The notes under the pieces were generated by a model. The model did not search any database. It was not told the origin of the DNA and saw only the letters and a program-made list of their open reading frames with translations. 64,000 nt of DNA from Stomorhina lunata (lineage: Eukaryota; Arthropoda; Insecta; Diptera; Rhiniidae): positions 119,457,564-119,521,563 of the forward strand of contig OW121741.1 in assembly GCA_933228675.1 (NCBI GenBank). The letters run 5' to 3'. Of the stretch, positions 44,186 to 57,129 are shown piece after piece. The stretch's first letter is position 1; each line of letters starts with the position of its first letter. The position numbers and the translations under genes are program-made.

Positions 44186-44998
44186 AGCTATATTATAGCC
44201 TGATCTAACTTTTATTACGAAAGATTTATAGACATCTACCCACAATATAAGTTTAATACAAATTTTTTCGAACTCCCAACAATAGCTACGTAAAGATAAA
44301 GAAAAGGTTTTTCATAGATATTTAAAAAATATCAATTTTAATAAAACATATTTCCCAAAGCGTCTAGAGATTATTTACTATGATAAATTATGCCAAAGTC
44401 TCAAGAGAATTGATAATAATACGTCTTTAAATAAAACTTTTTTTCACAAAATAAAATGAAAGGGAGATTATTTAAGCCTTATATTACCAAAAGGATATTC
44501 AAATAACAAACCCAAAATATTAAAAATCTTAATAAGACAAAAAACTAAAAACATGTTTCTTTTTTGTGTTTTTAAGATTTTGAAAATTAAAATGTTTATT
44601 GATCTACTCTAGTACAAAGTAGCAAAAATAACAAGAATATCTTTATCCTTATGAAACGCATATTTTATTTTCAAATGACATAATGATATAAAAATATGCC
44701 ATTAAAGTTGAAAAATTTAATATCTAATTTGTCACACATTCCTGTTGCTTAAGTGCGAATCGACCACATACGCAAGTAACAGGAAACATTAAAATCTGCA
44801 ATTTCCTAGAGTTTCCAGGCAGGAACTTCTTTAATTTATAATTATGTAACTCAGCTATAAGCCATTCAAATATCCGGGACACATCTTAAAGGACATTTTA
44901 ATGGTTTACGAAGATTAATAAAGAAAATTTAATTCATTTTACTTTAACAAAAAACATGTGTAACAACAAAATATGGGGTGGAACTGACTAAAAGTGTG
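44186..44998. other. AT-rich sequence without recognised feature
   Basis: No coding frame, tandem repeat or RNA was recognised between the MITE pair and the next satellite. Confidence 0.45.
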
Positions 44999-46345
44999 AA
45001 ACAACAAATTTTCTATTAAAAAATTTTTGTAAAACGAAAAATACAGAAATCTTAGCACAACAAAAAATTTTCAGGAGGAATTTTAGCAAAACAGACAATT
45101 TTCTACAGAAAATATTTTGTACAACAAAAATTGTCTATAGAAAATTTTTTGTAGGAAAAAAATTTTTTATTAAAATTTTTATAATTTAAAATTTTTATAA
45201 CGAAAAAATTGCTCTAAAACTTAAAATTTGTTTTAGAGAATTTGTTCAAAAACTTGTTTATGAAATTTTTTTCAAAAGCCATTTTCCAAAAAAAAAAAAA
45301 CATTTTTGAAAAAAAAAATTTTAATAGAAAAATTTTTATAAAATAACAAATAGTTAAAAAGCGAAAAAAAATTTTATGAATTTTTTAATAAAACTAAAAA
45401 TTGTCTAAACTGTTTTAAAGACGAAATTTTCTATAAATTTTTTTTATATATAATTTTTTTGTAAAACAAAAATTATCTATAGAATTTTCTTAACACATAA
45501 ACTTTTCATAAAATTTATTTTACAACGAAAAAATTTTTCTAAGACGAAAAAATTTTTTTTAGAGAATTTTTCTAAAACGACCAATTTTATACAGAAATCT
45601 TCTTTAAAAACCGAATATTTTTTTAAAGAAAAATTTCTCGAGAAAAAGTTTCAATTAAAATTTTATAAAACAAATTGTTTATATGCTACAAAATTTCTGT
45701 AAAATATAATTGAATTTTTTTTTTATAAAAACGAAAAATCTAAAAACTTTAAATTCAAAATTTTATCGTCACTCCTAAGATGACAAATAAAAAAAATATG
45801 TAGAGATTTTTTTAAATAAAAATTTTTTTCCCCAAAAATATTTTTATAATGATAAAATTGTCTTAAAAATAAGCTTTCAAGATTTTTTTCTGAAGAAATT
45901 TCTTTTTTTTTCTAAACAAAATCTTTCGAAAAATAATTTTTTATAAGAACATTTTTGAAATGTTTTTATATAAAATTTTTTTTTTGGAAATTTATATATA
46001 AAAAATTTTTGGATGTTTTTATATTAAAATATTTTTGTCCATTTTAATAAGACGAAATTTTCAAAACAAAACATAGGACATCTTTTTTAAAACAAAATTT
46101 TTGTATAGAATCATTTTTCCAAGACTAAAAATTTTCTATAAAAACATTTTCCTAAAACAAAATATTTTCTACTGACAAAAAATTTTCTACAGAAATATTA
46201 TCATTAGCGAAAAATTTTCTATAGAAACAATTTTGAAGACAAACCATTTTTTACATAAGTATTTTACTTAGAAGAAAAATTTTCTAAGGAAACATTTTTC
46301 TAAAACGAACAAATTGTTTATAGAACAAAAATTTTTATTAGAAAA
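44999..46345. repeat. Highly degenerate CTATAG satellite with ACGAAAA linker
   Basis: Units of about 32-34 bp with TTTTCTATAGAAA followed by TTTTCTAAAACGAAAAA-type linkers, strongly diverged. A short remainder of the same repeat reappears at 46735-46808 beyond repeat X. Confidence 0.75.
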
Positions 46346-46377
46346 TTTTTTTAAGTGAGTTATTTTCCAAAAAGAAG

Positions 46378-46681
46378 AGTATTCGCATTTGATCCCTAAT
46401 CTGTTACATTTATTTATTAATGTAACAGACCAATTTATTGATAAAAAGCCAAAAAATGTTTGCGGAGAAACCAAAGTCCTCGACGCGTTTCGATGGTTGG
46501 TTAAGCCATCTCTTCAGGAGGATTATCCCCAATTTAGGCAGATCGAAAACCTCGCATTATTACTATATTTACAAACACAACTTTTCAGAATTATGTTCAT
46601 AAACCATAAGTAAAAGCGTAGATCATCGACTGAACAAAAACAAACATTTTTCAGTTTTCATCTACCTTCACTTCCCACATT
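46378..46681 (+). repeat. Dispersed repeat X, right copy
   Basis: Inverted counterpart of 36820-37102. It has an extra GACGCGTTTCGATGG segment absent from the other copy. A 74-codon open frame (containing RWLVKPSLQEDYPQFRQIEN) runs through it, but the other copy does not preserve the frame clearly. A decayed TE coding fragment is possible. The function is unknown. Confidence 0.75.
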
Positions 46682-46810
46682 CTTGCTGCACAATTCTTGC
46701 ATACAATCATTTACTACAAACACATTCTTCTATGACGAAAAATTTTTAATAGAAAAATTTTCCTAAGACGACAAATGTTTTATAGAAACATTTTCCTAAG
46801 ATGAAAAATT

Positions 46811-48178
46811 AGTACCTTGGTATTAGTATAATTATTATTAAAAGTATTAGCATCAGTATCAGTATTAGTATCAGCATTATTATCAGTATTAGTATCAGTA
46901 TTAGCATCAGTATTAGTATCGGTAATAGTATCAGTATTAGTATCAGTATTAGTATCAGTATTATTATCAGTATTAATATCAGTATTAGTATTGGTATCAG
47001 TATTAGTATCAGTATTAATATCAGTATTAGCATCAGTATTAGTATCAGTATTATTATTGGTATCAGTATTATTATCAGTATTAATATCAGTATTAGTATT
47101 AGTATCAGCATTAGTGTCAGTATTAGTATCAGTATTAGTATCAGTATTAGTATCAGTATTAGTATCAGTATTAGTATCAGCATTAGTATCAGTATTAGTA
47201 TCAGCATTAGTATCAGTATTAGTATCAGTATTAGTATCAGTATTAGTATCAGATAAGTATCAGTATTAGTATCAGTAGCAGTATTAGTATCAGTACTGGT
47301 ATCAGTATTAGTATCAGTATTCTATCAGTATTATCAGTATTATCGTCGGTATTAGTATTAGTGTCATTATAAGTATCAGTATTGGAATCGGTATTAGTAT
47401 CAGTATTGGTATCAGTATTAGTATCAGTATTAGTATCTGTATTAGTATTAGTATCAGTATCAGTATTAGTATCAGTATTAGTATTAGTATTAGTATCAGT
47501 ATTAGTATCAGTATTAGTATCAGTATTAGTATCAGTATTAGTATCAGTATTAGTATCAGTATTAGTATCAGTATTAGTATCAGTATTAGTATCAGTATTA
47601 GTATCAGTATTAGTATCAGTATTAGTATCAGTATTAGTATCAGTATTAGTATCAGTATTAGTATCAGTATTAGTATCAGTACTAGTGTCAATATAAGTAT
47701 AAATATCGGTATTAGTAATACTGATACTAATACTGATACTAATACTGATACTAATACTGATACTAATACTGATACTAATACTGATACTAATACTGATACT
47801 AATACTGATACTAATACTGATACTAATACTGATACTAATACTGATACTAATACTGATACTTATACTGATACTAATACTGATACTAATAATGATACTAATA
47901 CTGATACTAATACTGATACTAATACTGATGCTAATACTGATACTAATACTGATACTAATAGTGATACTAATACTTATACTAACACTGATACTAATACTGA
48001 TACTAATACTGATGCTAATACTGATAGGTACTAATACTGGTACTAATACTGATGATAATACTGATACTAATACTGATACTAATACTGATACCAATACTGA
48101 TACTAATACTAATACTGATACTAATACTGATACTAATACTGATAATAATACTGATACTAATACTGATAATAATATTAT
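46811..48178. repeat. 12-bp AGTATTAGTATC array with an orientation switch (large inverted tandem array)
   Basis: From 46811 to about 47716 the plus strand is a tandem of AGTATTAGTATC (AGTATY hexamers). From about 47717 to 48178 it is the reverse complement, GATACTAATACT. The arms are about 905 and 460 bp. Because the unit is a multiple of three and lacks stops in most frames, several frames stay open on both strands (up to 329 codons of Ser-Ile, Val-Leu or Thr-Asn-Thr-Asp repeats). These are not genes. The central part (47500-47680) is nearly perfect. Confidence 0.95.
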
Positions 48179-49407
48179 GTGTATTAGTATAAATAAATGT
48201 TTAGCAAAAAAATGTAAATGTGTAAAAATCTCTGTCATCGTATAATATTATATGCAATTCCCCTTTCTAAAATATTTCTATTGTTATTACAAGCTTTTTA
48301 AAAACGATATTTTTCGATTTACAGATTTTATAGATTTCATCGGAACTCTATTCAAAATAAATATTTATTGCTAAAGAAATAAAATAACAATAAATATTTA
48401 TTACTTTCAATAACAGATACTAACAAAATATAAACAAAAAAGTTGTTAAAATACTGTAATGCCAAAAATTTTAAATCAATAGCATAAAATTATTAGGTTC
48501 TAGAGTGAGGTAAAAAGCAGCTAAACAGGATGTTAAATGATCATAAATAAGTACAAATAAATATTTAAACTGAAAGGTTTTATTGTTAAAATAACATGTT
48601 TAAATGAGTTTTATACATCATTTAAACTTGATATATGAATATGATTAAAAGTTTTGCGAGATACATAGTCAAATGAGTGTATGGCTGTACTTATTTGTAT
48701 AGACACCTCTGTTTATTTGAAAACTTGTGCACCAGGCGGAAAACTAAAAAATATTAAAAGTTAAATTAAGCTATGGTATCTAAAATTTAAAACTAAAGTA
48801 AATATTTTTGAAAAACTTTTCAGTCATACACATGCGAAATAGTATAAATATATCCCGTGCAAGGACACCGAAATCCAACAACATACAAGCTTACAAAAAT
48901 AATAACACATTGTTAATGTGTCTGTGGTTTTTTGAACTTCAATGAGTAACAGTTTTTGGATGCATGACTTTTTTGTTCTACCATGAACATTCATTTGTTC
49001 ATACAACATATTTTTGTGGACTTTTTACTGTCATGTGGGAGATATCACAGCCAAACAACAGCAGCAGCCATCGCATCACAAAAACGTAACCATTGTGCAA
49101 ATTTTGTTTAAGAACTTAGTAGTCAAGAGTATGAAAATAACAATTTGTTTAACAAAAACTGAAGGGAGAAAAACTGAAAATTTAACAAAACAGATACGTA
49201 TTGTGTAGAAAACAGCAGCAATTTTTATATGCAAGAATATATTTGTGTTTTGTTATATTTTTGTTTATTTTAGTTTTTTGTATTTTCTTTTTTTTTTGGA
49301 AGAAAATTACAATAATTGAGCTGGGAATTTGGGTAAGAGTTTTATATATTGTTAAAATGAGTGAGTGAATTAATAGGGGACACATAAAAATATATTTATG
49401 TATATAT
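48179..49407. other. AT-rich sequence without recognised gene
   Basis: Short open frames only. None has a recognisable domain. No repeats apart from T runs near 49287. Confidence 0.45.
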
Positions 49408-50935
49408 AAATACTCTGGTATGAAATGCAGTCTTCAGTTATCCATACCAAAAGCGAGTAGTATGGACTCAAAGATGGCCTTAGAAAAGGCCTTGTAGAAA
49501 ATTCAAAAGGCAATAATATCATTGATTTCTGATAATTACATATTATGCAAAAATATGCAAATAATTCTTACATTAGTATAAAGCCAAATGTTTGTCCTTT
49601 AAATTGAGGCCAATTATTTTAGCCTAACTTGCTCACAAAAAGTGTAATATCATATAAAATTTTAGGAAATTTTTCAATTCTTCAGATATCTATACAAAAA
49701 GAGTGAAGTATGGACTTAAAGACAGCCTTAGATATGGCCTTATAGAAAAGATTAAAAATGCAATAATATCATTAATATCTGATAATTACATATTATCCAA
49801 AAATATGCAAATAATTCTTACACTAATATAAAGCCAAATGTTTGTCCTTTAAATTGAGGCCAATTATTTTAGCCTAACTTGCACACGAAAAGTGTAATAT
49901 CATGTAATATTTTAGGATTTTTTTCAATTCTTCAGATATCTATACAAAAGGAGTAAAGTATGGGCGTAAAGGCAGCCTTAGATATGGTCTAATAAAAAAA
50001 ATTCAAAATGCAATAATATCATTAATTTCTGATAATTACATATTATGTAAAAATATGCAAATAATTCTTACACTAATATAAAGCCATAGGTTTGTCCTTT
50101 AATTTGAGGCCAATTATTTTATCCTAACTTTCACACGAAAAGTGTAATATCATATAATATTTTATGATTTTTTCAATTCTTCAGATATCTATGCAAAAAG
50201 AGTAAAGTATGGACTTAAAGATAGTCTTAGATATGGCCTAATAGAAAATTCAAAAGGCAAATTAGAAAAAAATCATGTCATTAATTTTAAACTTTTTGGG
50301 GATTATGCAAAAATATGCACATAATTCTTATACTTGAATAAAGCCAAGAGTTTAGTATATAGTGTGAGGCGAATTATTTAATCCTTGCTTGCTCACGAAA
50401 AATGTTATATCATATGAAGATTTAGGATTTTTTTTTAATTCGAAAAAAAACGATATAAAAATCGTATAAATACTCTGGTATGATATTTAAAGGAAAGATG
50501 GAATTAGAAAAGACTAACTAATTTCCAAAAACTAATTTTAAAAAATATTTAGTTTTGTCATTAATTTTGCAAAAAAATGCAAATAATTCTTATATCAACA
50601 TTAAGCCAAGAGCTAAGACTTTAATTTGAGACTAATCATTTAACTCCAACTTTCACACGAAAAATGTTATATCATATAAAAATTTAGGATATTTTTCAAT
50701 TCGCAAAAAAAAACAATATAAAAAATCATAAAAGACTAACTAATTTCCAAAAACTAATTTTAAAAACATTTATTTTTGACATTAATTTTAGATTTTTTGG
50801 GAATTTTGCAAAAATATGCAAATAATTCTTATATTAAAATAAAGACAAGAGCTAAGACTTTAATTTGAGACTTATCATTTTACCCTAACTTACACACGAA
50901 AAATGTGATACCTTACAAAAGGTAAGACAGTTTTT
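49408..50935. repeat. Tandem repeat of about 249 bp, roughly six units, decaying rightward
   Basis: The landmark GTATGG occurs at about 49460, 49708, 49958 and 50207, giving units of 248, 250 and 249 bp. Each unit has TATGCAAATAATTCTTACAC, AAAGCCAAATGTTTGTCCTT and CACACGAAAAGTGTAATATC blocks. Units beyond 50270 are shorter and more diverged but retain the TATGCAAATAATTCTTATA and CACGAAAAATGT words. The unit is longer and of different composition from the short-unit satellites, so it is an independent satellite family. Confidence 0.92.
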
Positions 50936-51875
50936 TTATTAGCAAAAAATTTAAAAAATTTAAACATATTTTCAGAAAGCAAAATAAGAAAATACTCAAA
51001 AAAGTGTCAATTCTAAATGTTTATATTCGCATGTTATTTGAGATCAATGCTCCTTGTAAAGGACTTTCATATGTCTTCAATGATTTATTTCATCTGTGAT
51101 TGTTTCAAAACTTTACGCCTGTGAATAAACCTTAGCAAAGTCCTAGAAAAATTAAAATAAACACTCCATACCATTCCACTAATATTATGTAAAATAATTT
51201 CTTTTTTTTACTATTGTCTTTTTTGCTCTCCAAAATGACAAATAAAAACGTTGACAATTTCACAGTTTAGAATTGTTCAGAAAAATATATTATCCTCGGC
51301 AACAATAAAAATAAAGCCATACAAAAACATAAAATTAAAATTTGCAAATAAAAGCGAAAAGGAGTATGTGTTGCACCTACCACCTACACAAACAAACATA
51401 AAGAAAAAAATTGCTTTATAATCAAGTTATTGAAGTGTAGATAATAAAATTTTAATTTAAACATGTTGTCAAGGTTGATGATGTAGGGATTCAGGAGGAT
51501 GCAGACATTTGCAATTGAGAGAGAGGGAGAGGAAGGAAACGGATATAAATAGAAATGACAAACATTAAATATTTGGGGTAGTCACAAGGTGTGCTATTGT
51601 TATAAAGTCATATTGTTTTAATATTTTAAACAGCTTTATGATTTACATTTCCATTTATTGTCATACAAGCAACATTACAAGTTTTGTGGTATTGCAACTT
51701 TACAACAATATGATATGACAGCACATTTTGTGAATTCTCTGATAGTGCATTTTTAATTGGAATTTGGTTAAAATAATTAAATATATTTAATGGTCTGAAA
51801 TATACAAGTATTGTTGTTTTTGAGGTCATATTTTTAAATAAAGTTATATTTAGCAACAGTGGCCTTAAAATTGAA
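50936..51875. other. AT-rich sequence without recognised gene
   Basis: Includes a purine run GAGAGAGAGGGAGAGGAAGG near 51518. No coding region or RNA is recognised. Confidence 0.45.
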
Positions 51876-51879
51876 AAAT

Positions 51880-53560
51880 TTTGATAAAAAAATTTTAAGT
51901 TTAAATTTTTGACTGAAAGTTTTCCAAAGTAACAACTTTCATAGAAAGTTTTTTAATAAAAAAATGTTCAATGTATCAAATATTTTACTATTAAAATTTT
52001 ATTGATTACCTTAATCCAAAAATTTTATAAAAACTTTTCAATGTAAAAATTTTTAATTATTCAATATAAAAATGTTACAGAAATTTTTTTTATGTAAAAA
52101 TTATATAGAAAATTTTTCAATGTAAAAACTATATAGAAAAGCTTTCAACTTAAAAATTTTACAAAAAATTTTTTAATGGAAAAATTTTAAATTGTTCAAT
52201 ATAAAATTTTTTTAGAAAAATTTTCTATGTAAAAATTTTGCAGAAAATTTTTCAATAAAAAAACTTTATGGAAAATTTTCTAAAGTTAAAATTAAAAAAA
52301 AAATCAATAAGATAAGTTTTCATTAAAAAATTTTATATGAAAGTTTATAATGTTAAAATTTTATAGAAAACTTTTTTAATAAAAAATTTTCAACATAAAA
52401 ATTTGAAAGAAAATTTGTCAATGTAAAAATTTTTCTATATAAAAATTATTTAGAAAATTTTTTGATGTAAAAATTTTATGAAAAAATTTTCAATAGAAAA
52501 ATTTTATAAAAAAAAATTTCAATGGACACATTTTGAATTGTTCAATATAAAAAATTTTTATAAAATTTTTCAATGTAAAAATAGAAATTTTTTAACAAGA
52601 AAATATATATTTTTCAATAAAAAAATTTTATAGAAAATTTTTTAATGTAAAAATTTTATAGAAACATTTTTAGTGGAAAAATTTTATAGAAAAATTTTTA
52701 ATGGAACAATTTTTCAGTAGAAAATTTGTATTGGAAAATTTATAATTTGAATATTTTATTTAAAAATTCTCTATGTAAAAATTTTTTAATATTAAATTTT
52801 TCTATGTAAAAATTTTGTAGAAAATTTTTCAATATAAAAATTTTATAGAAAATTTTTTAATATAATTTTAATATAAAAATTTTATGGAAAATTTTTCAAT
52901 GGAAAAAACCTTTTAAGAAATATTTTTGATTAAAAATTTTGAATTGTTCAATATAAAAATTTTAAATTTTATAAAAAAATTTTTTATGTGTAAAAATTTT
53001 CCATAAAAAATTTGCTATGTAAAAAGTTTTCAATATAAAAATTTTGTAGAAAATTTTTTTATGTAGAAATTTTATAGACAATTTTTCGATGCTTAAATTT
53101 TATAAAAAATTTTTAATGTAACAATTTTAAATAAGATTTTTTAATGTAAATAATTTACAGAAATTTTTTCAGTATAAAAATTTTATAGTAATTTTTTTTA
53201 GAAATTTCTTCAATGAAAAAATTAACTCAAAAAGTTTTCGTTTTAAAAATTTTAAGAAACATTATTTAGTCCAAATATTCTAAAGTAAATTTTTTTAATG
53301 TTAAAATTTTTAGAAAATTTTTTAATGTTAAAATTTAATGACAATTTTACAGTATAGAAATTTTGCGAAAAATTTTTCAATTTAAACATTTTATAGGCAA
53401 TTTTTTCTTTTACATTTTTCGATTAAAAACTTTCAGAAAAAAATATTTTTTATAAAAATTTAATTGAAATATTTCTCAAAGTAAAATTTTGAATCAAAAA
53501 GGTTTGCAGTTAAAAATTTTTGTAAAAAATATTTCAATATTAGGATTTTATAAAAAAAAA
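51880..53560. repeat. Degenerate AT satellite, AATGTAAAAATTTTATAG type
   Basis: Units of about 28-30 bp built on AATGTAAAAATTTTATAG followed by AAAATTTTTC. It is heavily diverged, with many indels. It is continuous with the next block, where the linker changes. Confidence 0.85.
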
Positions 53561-55290
53561 CCTGCCAATATACATTATTTTATAAACAATTTTCATGTAA
53601 AAAATGTTATATCGAAAATTTTTCTATAAAAAATTTTACATCGAAAATTTTTATATAAAAAAAATTACATCGAAAATTTGTATATAACAAAATTACATAA
53701 ACAAATTTTCTATTACCTAAAAAAAATATAACGTAAAAATTTTTTTTAAAAAAAGTTTTACGTCGAATATTTTTCTATAAAAAAATATTTTTATCTAAAA
53801 TTTTCCTATACAAAATTTTTTACTGAAAATTTGCATTAAAAATTTTTCGATAGAACTTTATATCAAAAACTTTGCTATAAAAAATTTTATATCAAAAATG
53901 TTTCTATAAAAATTTTGCATCGAGAGTTTTTCTATAGAAATTTGCATCGAACATTTTTCTACAAAAAATTTTTAGATAAAAATTGTATATCAAAAATTTT
54001 TCTATATCGGAAATTCTTCTACAAAAAATTTTCTTAGAAATTTTATACCAAAAACTTTTTTATAAAAACTTGGTATCGAAAATTTTTTTATGGAAATTTT
54101 ATATCGAACATTATTTTTATATAAATTTTTATCAAAAATTTTTCTATAAAAAATTTTTCATCCAAAATTTGTCAACAAAAAATTGTACATCAAAAGTTTT
54201 CTACAAAAAAATTTTGAATCGAAAATTTTTTTATACAAAATTTTACAACGAAAATTTCTCTAGAAAAAAGTTTTTATCAAAAATTTCTGTATAAAAAATT
54301 TTAGATCAAAAATTTCTTTATAAAAAATTTAACCTCGAAAATTTCTCTACAAAAAAATTTACATCAAAAATGTATTTAGAATAATGTTTACATCAAAAAT
54401 TTTTCTATAAAAAATTTTGCATCAAAAATTTTCAATAATAAATTTTGCATTGAAAACTTTTCTATAAAATAATTTTCTATCAAAAATTTTTTTATCAAAA
54501 ATGTTCATCAAAAATATTTCTTTTTAGTCGAAACATTTTTCTAAAAAAATTTTATATCGAACATTTTTTTCAAGAAATTTGTCTATTAAAGATTTTATAT
54601 CAAAAATTTTCTATAAAAAATTTTGTATTTAAAATTTTTTAAAAAAAATGTTGCATTTAAAATTTTTTATAAAAAATTTTACAACGAAAATTTCTCTATA
54701 AAAAATGTTACATCGAAAATGTTCTATAAAAGGTTTTTTTACAAAAAAATTTTTTTTATAAAAAAATTTTTTATAAAAAATTTTTCAATGAAAATTTTTC
54801 TATAAAAAAGTTTATACCAAAAATTTCTCTATTAAAAAATTTACATCAAAAATTTATGTAGAAAAATATTTTCATCAAAAATTTATGTAGAAAAATATTT
54901 ACATCAAAAATTTTTCTAAAAAAATTTTGCATAGAACATTTTTCTATAAAATAATTTTATTGTGAAAATTTTACGGCAAAAAAAATGCTCATCAAAAATG
55001 TTTCATAGATTTGTATATCGAAAACTTTTTCTATAGAAATTTTATATCGAAAATTTTTCTTTAAAAAATTTTATAACGAAAATCTTTCTTTAAAAAATTT
55101 TACATCAAAAATTTTTCTATAAAAAGTTTTACATCGAAAATTTTTCTATCCAAAAATTTTACATCGAAAATTTGTCTTTAAAAAATTTTACCCCGAAAAT
55201 TTCTCTTTAAAAATTTTTATATCAAAAATTTCTCTATTAAAAAATTAACATCAAAAATATTTGTATAAAAAATGTATATCAAAGTGTAAA
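53561..55290. repeat. Degenerate AT satellite, ACATCGAAAATTTTTCTATA type
   Basis: Units of about 29 bp with ACATCGAAAATTTTTCTATA and AAAAATTTT. They approximate the reverse complement of neighbouring arrays' words. Low-complexity Lys/Phe/Ile frames (for example 53983-54294) arise from the repeat. Confidence 0.85.
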
Positions 55291-56867
55291 GTATCTAAAA
55301 ATTCGTCTGTGTAATTTTTGTTTGCTTACTTACCAAAACCAAAAAACAACTTTACGAATATATCTAAATATTATCCTGATAAATTTCCTATAATATTCTT
55401 AGCAAATCCTCTTAAAGTTGGTAAAAAGAAATCTCCCTTTAGAATTCCTTTTAACAAATGTCTGATGACCTATGGGTTACTTAGTTACAGTTGGGGTGAC
55501 CTTTATTATGCTTGACCAACTAAATTAATGTATAATTTTGGTTACACATTTACTTAGTCTGTTTGAGTAATGGGAACACAATACATTTGACAATAATTCT
55601 TCAAGGCATTACATATCACACATAACAAATACGTCCATCTAACGAAGACATCCATCTAAATCTAAAAAACAAACATGAACCAAAAAGTTGACAGATACAT
55701 AGACAAACAGGCGGACAGACAGACATACATACAGATACCAAAGGCAAAACAGTTAAATAACACCAACAGTTAGGAAATCCTGAATGTAAAGTAAAAGTAA
55801 AGAAAAGAACTTGTGTAAATAACCAAACCACAACTAAGTAAAAATAAAATTTGTTGCCTATTTAATTTCCTTTAATTATGTGGAATAAAACTTTTATTTA
55901 AGTTTAAAATTTAAATTTCTGTTTTATTTTATTTTAGATGTTGTTGTTTTTTTTTCGAAATGAGTTTGAACATTACTCTTGAGGGTTTTCCTCGACCAAA
56001 ATGTTATTTGTTTTAGTGCGTTTTAGTTGAAAATTATTTTGTTTTAAATTTTATCGCAATAGTAATTATTTTATTTTACGCTCAATGTATTTGTTTAGTC
56101 CCATTTACCATTTTCCATTGTTATTTTGTGATGTTATAATTTAGTTTTATTTCTATTTTTTCCTGTGGTGTCCTGTGAGTTCATAAGAGTGTCAATGTGT
56201 TTGAATGACAGGACTTTATTGTGCCAAACGGTATAATAAATATTTGCTATATTTTGGTGGTTTTATGGTCATTTTGTTTATGCTCAAATCATACCACCTC
56301 CCACCCCCGTTGTAATTTAGTGGGCGCTTGTAGTTTTCCTTTTTGGTAGTTTGAGACAGAGGGTGATATATGAACCCTTGAGACTAAATTTTTAATCGAA
56401 TAGTGGGTAGTAAAAAATAGTTAAGGGGGAATTCTGGAAATTGTATTTCTTAATTCTATTAGAAATTACTGACACATTGTATGAAAAGGAAAATTTAATT
56501 AATGGACTAAATATTTTGGTATTAAGTATTGGTTTGATGTAGTCAATTTTCTTGAATTGAAAAAGTATTGATTTAGGGAAAATTTTACTTTTATTCTTGA
56601 AGAAATTTTAAATCGAAATCAATGAAAGTGAAAGAAATAAAGATCCTTGAAATTAAAGAAATTAATATTAATTTGTTCTATTGAGAATTAAATAGTACTT
56701 ATAAAGTCTTAGATAAGTATAACTTCAGGAAGATTTATTGCGAATTACTTAACGGTCCATTTAAAATGAAATGCTTAACACATGTTCTAAAATGGCAGTA
56801 ACAGGTTTTCTTATGAGAATATATTTGATAGATGGCGCTAGTGTAAACCTGTTTAGAACCAGTTTAT
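55291..56867. other. Unique-looking sequence without recognised gene
   Basis: Contains a 65-codon frame at 55318-55515 and a minus-strand frame at 55616-55831 (hydrophobic, Cys-rich). Neither has a recognisable domain. The latter overlaps an ACAGACAGACATACATACAG simple repeat near 55715. No splice-compatible beat exon was found. Confidence 0.4.
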
Positions 56868-57096
56868 CAGGTATGTGATGGAAAACGATCGTTTTCAAAT
56901 CGATCGATTTCAGATATATTTTTGAGATAATTTTCGCTTATTTTCCCAAAAAATTCAAACCAAATGAAAGATAAAATATCAGTCAAAAGGATTAAAGCCA
57001 AAATTTTATTTTTTTTGGGGAAATAACCGAAAATTAGCTAAAAAATATGTCTGAAATTGATCGATTTGAAAACGAAAAATGTCCATCACATACCTG
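56868..57096. mobile_element. 229-bp MITE with CAGGTATGTGATGG ends
   Basis: The left end, CAGGTATGTGATGGAAAACG then TTTTCAAATCGATCGATTTC, matches the reverse complement of the right end (CAGGTATGTGATGGACATTT then TTTTCAAATCGATCAATTTC). The inverted repeats span about 85 bp each with mismatches, so the element is nearly one hairpin. The interior is non-coding. TAT on both outer flanks could be a 3-bp duplication, but this is weak. Confidence 0.85.
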
Positions 57097-57129
57097 TATA
57101 TCACAAAATATTCGAAAAAAAAAATACAT

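Noticed and set aside
46389..46613. 74-codon frame in repeat X as a possible gene
   Set aside because: It lies in a dispersed repeat whose other copy does not clearly keep the frame. At most it is a decayed TE coding piece.
47249..48238. 329-codon minus-strand open frame and several other long frames at 46.8-48.2 kb
   Set aside because: They translate a 12-bp simple repeat into Ser-Ile, Leu-Ile, Val-Leu or Thr-Asn-Thr-Asp runs in multiple frames on both strands. Openness follows from the unit lacking stops.
55616..55831. Minus-strand hydrophobic frame as a possible signal-peptide exon of the beat gene
   Set aside because: There is no matching donor with the required phase, the Cys-rich composition is unlike a signal peptide followed by the Beat N-terminus, and it overlaps a simple repeat.
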